Assembly (NCBI GenBank): GCA_964578605.1
Contig: CAZODO010000001.1
Coordinates: 1-64,000, forward strand
Origin: JAXMHN01 sp964578605
GTDB lineage: Bacteria; Verrucomicrobiota; Verrucomicrobiia; Limisphaerales; SIBE01
DNA: 64,000 bases
Reading direction: 5' to 3'
The notes beneath the pieces were generated by a model. That model ran no database searches and was not told the origin of the DNA. It saw only the letters and a program-made list of their open reading frames with translations. Below, one piece after another: positions 60,141-64,000 of this stretch (position 1 is its first letter; every line of letters starts with the position of its first letter). The translations under genes and the position numbers were made by a program.

Positions 60141-60273
60141 CCACAGCCTGCGTTTCACGGTTCCGCTTCCGCTTGCTCTTATTCGCTACCGATAATCTCC
60201 CGCGCCCGCTCGCCGCTCCCGCAGCCCGTCCGATTCTGCTTTTCATGGCGCGTTCGGCCACTAACGTGACGGA

Positions 60274-61008
60274 GTGGCGTGCGAACTTTCCATTGTTATC
60301 CCGGTGTTCAATGAACAGGATAACATCGTCCCTCTTGCCAGAGAGGTGGCGGAAGCCATGGCTTCAGGCGTTCCTGCGTATGAAATTGTCTTCGTTGACG
60401 ATGGCAGCACCGATGGCACTTGGGGGGCAATCCAGGAAGCCCGACGCCGCGATGAACGCATCCGGGGCCTGAGGCACGCCGTCAATTGCGGACAGAGCGC
60501 AGCGCTCTGGACGGGAATCCAGGCAGCCACAGCTCCGGTCATTGCAACCATGGATGGCGACCGACAGAACGATCCGAAGGATTTTCCGGCGCTCCTCGCC
60601 GCCTTGGATCGTTACGATTTCGTGTGCGGCGTCCGGGCGCGCCGCCAAGACAACTTCCTTCGGCGTGTTTCCACCGTGGTGGCCCGAAGAGCGAGGAAGC
60701 TGGTGTTGGGCATTGATTTCGCCGATACCGGGTGCGCCGTTCGGGTCTTTAAACGGAGCGTTCTGATGGGCGTGTTTCCGTTCAACGGGGTGCACCGGTT
60801 CCTGCCGGTGCTCGTCCATGGCGCGGGCGCCAAGACATTGGAAGTTCCCATTCACCACCGGCCGCGGGTGGCGGGCGTTTCCAAGTATGGCATATGGAAC
60901 CGCTTGGGACGCGGTATCGCGGATCTGCTGGCGGTGGCCTGGTACCAGAGGCGCCGGCTGAAACCCGTGGCGATCGAACGACTCCCGCCGGAACCTGCGT
61001 CTCACTGA
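60274..61008 (+). CDS. Family 2 glycosyltransferase, polyprenyl-phosphate type
   Basis: 244-aa GT2 enzyme. It opens with LSIVIPVFNEQDNIVPL, has VDDGSTDGTW at 40-49 (nucleotide binding), MDGDRQNDP (DxD-like metal site) and GCAVRVFKRSVL and SKYGIWNRLGRG near the end, the pattern of DPM1/ArnC-like transferases. It lacks C-terminal membrane helices, so it is soluble or peripheral. The GTG start is forced because no in-frame ATG lies upstream. It likely loads a sugar on a lipid carrier for envelope glycans. Confidence 0.9.
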   Translation: MACELSIVIPVFNEQDNIVPLAREVAEAMASGVPAYEIVFVDDGSTDGTWGAIQEARRRDERIRGLRHAVNCGQSAALWTGIQAATAPVIATMDGDRQNDPKDFPALLAALDRYDFVCGVRARRQDNFLRRVSTVVARRARKLVLGIDFADTGCAVRVFKRSVLMGVFPFNGVHRFLPVLVHGAGAKTLEVPIHHRPRVAGVSKYGIWNRLGRGIADLLAVAWYQRRRLKPVAIERLPPEPASH

Positions 61009-61221
61009 GGCCGTGCTGACCGCCCGATCACAGCGAAGGCGCGCCGAGAACCGCGCCCTGTCCAAATGGTCAAAGGTGACAAGGAGATTGCTGTCAGTTG
61101 AAAGATGAACCGAGCACCGTTACCTTGCACGACCTGAAAATAGGAGCCGTCTGTATGGCTGAATTCGCCCGGTTCGCTGAGTGCCGGGGGCTTGGCGGGA
61201 GTTGAGCCTGCTGCGATAGAT

Positions 61222-62700
61222 ATGAGACCCTACTCGCTGGATGCCAGTGCCGGAAAATCAGCAATCAAGGTGCTGCTCGTGGACGATGACGAGAACTCGC
61301 ACCTTTTGACGCGCCGATTGCTCTCCAAACTGCAACGCCCGTTCCAGGTCGATTGGGCTTCGAGCTATCAGGCCGGCTTGGAAGCGATCGCGAAGAAACG
61401 GCACGATGTTTACCTCCTCGATTATCGCTTAGGGGCCTTTAACGGCCTGGACCTGCTCAAGGAAGCGCTGGCGTTGGGGTGCGAGGCACCCATGATCATC
61501 CTCACCACCGAAAACCCGGAGGTGGATACGCGGGCCATGACGTTGGGCGCGGCGGACTTTCTGAACAAAGATCGCTTGGACTCCGCGCTCCTGGAGAGGT
61601 CAATCCGATATTCCATCAACCAGTTCACCACCCTGCGTGCGCTCCGTGAACGTGAAGCGCAACTCGCGTCGTTCATGCAGAACGTGCCCGGTGCCTTCTA
61701 CATGAAAGACCTGGAGGGCCGCTATGTCTACGTCAACGAGACGTGGCAGAACGTGTTCCACCGGGGAAAGACTAATTGGCAGGGCCGGACCGACGATGAG
61801 CTCTGGCCGAAGCCCTTGGCGCAGAAGTTCAAGGAAGCCAGCCGGCGCACCCTGATCGAGAAAAAGGCCGTGGAAACAACCGCCGCCATCCCCCAGAGCG
61901 ACGACGTGCATTACTGGCTGGTCACCGCCTTCCCTATCCTCAACGAGCAGGGATCGCCCATTATGGCTGGGGGTGCCGCCGTCGATATCACCGAGCAGAA
62001 ACGCCTCGAAAAGCAGGTCCAGGAAGTCAGTGAACAGGAGAAACGCCGCATCGGCCAGGATCTGCACGATGGTTTGGGCCAATACTTGACCGGCATCGCC
62101 TTTATGTCGCGTCTGCTCCAGCGCAAACTCGCGGAGAAGGAACTGCCGGAAGCCCTCGATGCCGAGAAGATCGCGACCCTGGTCAACAAGACCGTGTTTC
62201 AGGCCCGGGATTTGGCCCGGGGACTGTGCCCGGTCGAATTGGAGAACAACGGCCTTCACGCCGCATTGCTCGATCTTTCCGCCACCACGGAGAAAGTCTT
62301 CAATATCCGTTGCTCGGTGGAATGCGCGCCGGGCGTTCGCATCCTCGACAACAACGCCGCGCTTCACCTGTACCGGATTGCCCAGGAAGCCATTAACAAC
62401 GCCATCAAACACGGCAGAGCACAACGCATCGACGTGGCCCTCGCGCAATCGAACCGTGCGATCAGTCTCAGCATCAAAGATGATGGCGTCGGGTTCCCGA
62501 AAAGCGACAGCAAGAGCAACGGAATCGGGCTCCGCGTGATGAACTATCGTGCCGCCATGATTGGCGGGACCCTGAGCATCGAGAAACAGCGAACCGGCGG
62601 GACCGTCGTGATGTGCCAGGTTCAGGCCAACCCCGCAGGATCTGCCCTTCGCGCAAAGAGTGCACGCTCGCCCAAAGCGGCGACGGCCGCCAAGACCTGA
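61222..62700 (+). CDS. Hybrid sensor kinase: receiver, PAS, NarL-type histidine kinase
   Basis: 492-aa cytoplasmic signalling protein. An N-terminal receiver domain (about 15-130) has VLLVDDDEN and phospho-acceptor D67 in YLLDYRLG. A PAS domain (about 145-265) ends in the PAC-like WLVTAFPILNEQG. A HisKA_3 domain carries H282 in GQDLHDGLGQYLTGIAF, and the HATPase has the N-box EAINNAIKHG, DDGVGFP and GIGLRVMNYRAAMIGG. The C-terminus is a short Ala/Lys-rich tail. ATG 61222 is chosen over a TTG start 30 bp upstream. No membrane helix is present, so it senses an internal signal or a partner. No NarL-type regulator gene is adjacent. Confidence 0.93.
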   Translation: MRPYSLDASAGKSAIKVLLVDDDENSHLLTRRLLSKLQRPFQVDWASSYQAGLEAIAKKRHDVYLLDYRLGAFNGLDLLKEALALGCEAPMIILTTENPEVDTRAMTLGAADFLNKDRLDSALLERSIRYSINQFTTLRALREREAQLASFMQNVPGAFYMKDLEGRYVYVNETWQNVFHRGKTNWQGRTDDELWPKPLAQKFKEASRRTLIEKKAVETTAAIPQSDDVHYWLVTAFPILNEQGSPIMAGGAAVDITEQKRLEKQVQEVSEQEKRRIGQDLHDGLGQYLTGIAFMSRLLQRKLAEKELPEALDAEKIATLVNKTVFQARDLARGLCPVELENNGLHAALLDLSATTEKVFNIRCSVECAPGVRILDNNAALHLYRIAQEAINNAIKHGRAQRIDVALAQSNRAISLSIKDDGVGFPKSDSKSNGIGLRVMNYRAAMIGGTLSIEKQRTGGTVVMCQVQANPAGSALRAKSARSPKAATAAKT

Positions 62701-62790
62701 TCCTCTTTGTTCGTTGAGGTCCGGACGGATTCCGCCAGCGCGACGGAGTCGCCTCAGAGCCTGATCCGCATCACTGTGGAAGACTTTGCA

Positions 62791-64000
62791 TCAATAGAGC
62801 GGTCCCGCGTGTGCTATCACAGTCTGCACCGATTCTGAGCACGGTTTGCCGTCGGCATCGCGGATCGTCAGACGCAGCCGGTAGCTTCCCGGTTCAAGGC
62901 CCTTTGCCGGCAACGCCGCCCGCTGCGGGGCTGTTGCATCCTGCTGGACCTTCGCACGGACCGACCCGTCCATGGTCTCGAGGGTAGCGGTCACGGTGTG
63001 GTCGCCTTTACGCGCCGACCCGGTCCCGAGCAGGTCGAAGTCGAATGCCAGCGTGCTGCGTGGAAGCAAGACGTGCCGGGGCGCATCAATCGCGGCGATC
63101 ACAGGCGCTGTCCAACGCAGGAGGGAAATGCTTCCCAGGTCGAAGGCGAGCCGAGTTCCATGCGCATAATCATGCTCGGAAATGAACAGCTGCACCCGGC
63201 TTATGGATGTCCAGGGCTCGACCCCGGCGTCTGCCGCCGCCATCATCTGCTTGACAGCGAAGCGCACGGGCACCCAGGCGCGCTGCGCATCGCCAAGATC
63301 GACCGTCGTGGAATAGAGCGACTTGGACGAGCGATGCGACGAGATGACCAGGCCAATCCGCGTGCGATCATCCGCCACCTCATCCCGGTTGGAATCCACC
63401 CGAACCCAGAACTCCAAGGTGTCGGATCGGCTCATGTCGAGCGTCTCTGGCTTGAACTCGCGTGCCAGCCGCGGCCAGCCGACGGGATATTTGCCGCCTT
63501 CACCGCCGTCGTTCTTGTGATCCATGGTAATCGTCCAGCGCAGCCCAACCTCGCCCGTCCGCGCCGCGGCTTCGGTGATTTCTATTTTGCCCTCGGCCGT
63601 TCCGTTCCTCCAGCCTGCGTAACCGTCGGCGAGGTCGACACGCTCCAAATGCTCTGCGCGGCCGGCTGCATCATTCGGCTCTAACGACTCCCGCGCTGGT
63701 TTCCTCTCCGCGGAGGCGTCGATGAGCACCGACGGCGCGACTGCCTTTGAAAGCGCCGGGAAATGCAGCAGCCGCTCGGTCTGCGTGGCGAGGCGCCAGC
63801 GGATGGTGTCAAACCCTTCCGAAGGCCACATTCCCTCCGCCAGGTAACGCGGCTGAACGCGGATGGCGTCCCACGTTTCCTGGAGCAAGCGGCGGCCTTC
63901 GGTCACGGCCTGGCTGCACGCGGGGTCTTTCGATTCCTGCCGTTCCACGATAGCCTGTTGAAGGGTATAGAGGTAGCGTGCGTCGTCATACCCCTCGCGG
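62791..64000 (-). CDS. C-terminal part of a glycosidase-like protein, 5' end beyond the window
   Basis: At least 403 residues, open to the right edge. The visible start REGYDDARYLYTLQQAIVER is the motif that ends DUF4091/GH123-like domains (REG.DD.RYLYTL). It is followed by a helical segment and then two beta-sandwich domains, one CBM-like (about 63220-63620, with DTLEFWVRVDSNRDEV and VQLFISEHDY) and one Ig-like at the C-terminus (DHTVTATLETMDGSV, GSYRLRLTIRDADGKP). An exported polysaccharide-active enzyme is likely but the catalytic part is not in the window. Confidence 0.75.
   Translation of the reverse strand, partial: REGYDDARYLYTLQQAIVERQESKDPACSQAVTEGRRLLQETWDAIRVQPRYLAEGMWPSEGFDTIRWRLATQTERLLHFPALSKAVAPSVLIDASAERKPARESLEPNDAAGRAEHLERVDLADGYAGWRNGTAEGKIEITEAAARTGEVGLRWTITMDHKNDGGEGGKYPVGWPRLAREFKPETLDMSRSDTLEFWVRVDSNRDEVADDRTRIGLVISSHRSSKSLYSTTVDLGDAQRAWVPVRFAVKQMMAAADAGVEPWTSISRVQLFISEHDYAHGTRLAFDLGSISLLRWTAPVIAAIDAPRHVLLPRSTLAFDFDLLGTGSARKGDHTVTATLETMDGSVRAKVQQDATAPQRAALPAKGLEPGSYRLRLTIRDADGKPCSESVQTVIAHAGPLY

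Overview
The window reads as chromosomal DNA of a Gram-negative, GC-rich, free-living bacterium of the PVC group, most likely a Verrucomicrobium (Pedosphaera/Limisphaera-like). This is an inference from gene content: ADP-heptose (LPS core) enzymes, a TIGR02999-type ECF sigma factor beside a WD40 Ser/Thr kinase, PQQ-like propeller and CotH proteins, a Tat-exported Gfo/Idh/MocA oxidoreductase, very large secreted proteins with LTD and PA14-like domains, and a WXG100/FtsK cluster. No rRNA, tRNA, CRISPR array, prophage or insertion sequence was seen.

Layout. 1-5.2 kb holds housekeeping genes: bioB (cut by the left edge), ruvX, a flavin reductase-gcvT-gcvH operon and a sugar-type ABC ATPase. 5.5-9 kb has a copper-type P-ATPase, a KynB-like cyclase and a small metallopeptidase. 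A tight minus-strand operon runs from 15.35 down to 9.04 kb: ExeA-like ATPase, GspB-like protein, CAAX-type protease, RluA-RlmI fusion, thiG, hldA, gmhB. A 1691-aa LTD/CotH secreted protein follows (15.8-20.9 kb), then small proteins of unknown function and a lone receiver protein. 23.4-31.8 kb is a plus-strand signalling/secretion cluster: sigma factor, PQQ propeller, WD40 kinase, PQQ propeller, CotH. 32-46.4 kb is rich in secreted proteins (a 1012-aa glycosidase-like protein, a GH172/DUF2961 protein, an SGNH-TPR protein, a 1142-aa lectin/PA14 protein) with a solitary nuoI and a GFA protein between them. 46.6-48 kb is a small accessory patch with an RHH/PIN toxin-antitoxin pair and decayed sequence. 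49.6-54.5 kb is a four-gene type VII-like cluster. 54.6-64 kb carries a GH43-like protein, a DapA-family aldolase, a nucleotidyltransferase-GHMP kinase fusion, a GT2, a hybrid sensor kinase and the end of another secreted carbohydrate-active protein.

Two things stand out. First, four intergenic sites (about 5.33, 15.60, 39.30 and 47.88 kb) share one architecture: a tandem array of 11-bp units that switches orientation in the middle. The unit sequence differs at every site, so this is a family defined by geometry rather than by sequence. I know of no described element that matches. Second, the WXG100-like/coiled-coil/WXG100-like/FtsK cluster looks like a minimal type VII-like system. Its helical-hairpin proteins carry W-x-D in place of W-x-G, and its ATPase has unusually long coiled coils.

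All calls come from reading the sequence and from recalled family knowledge. No search or alignment was run.
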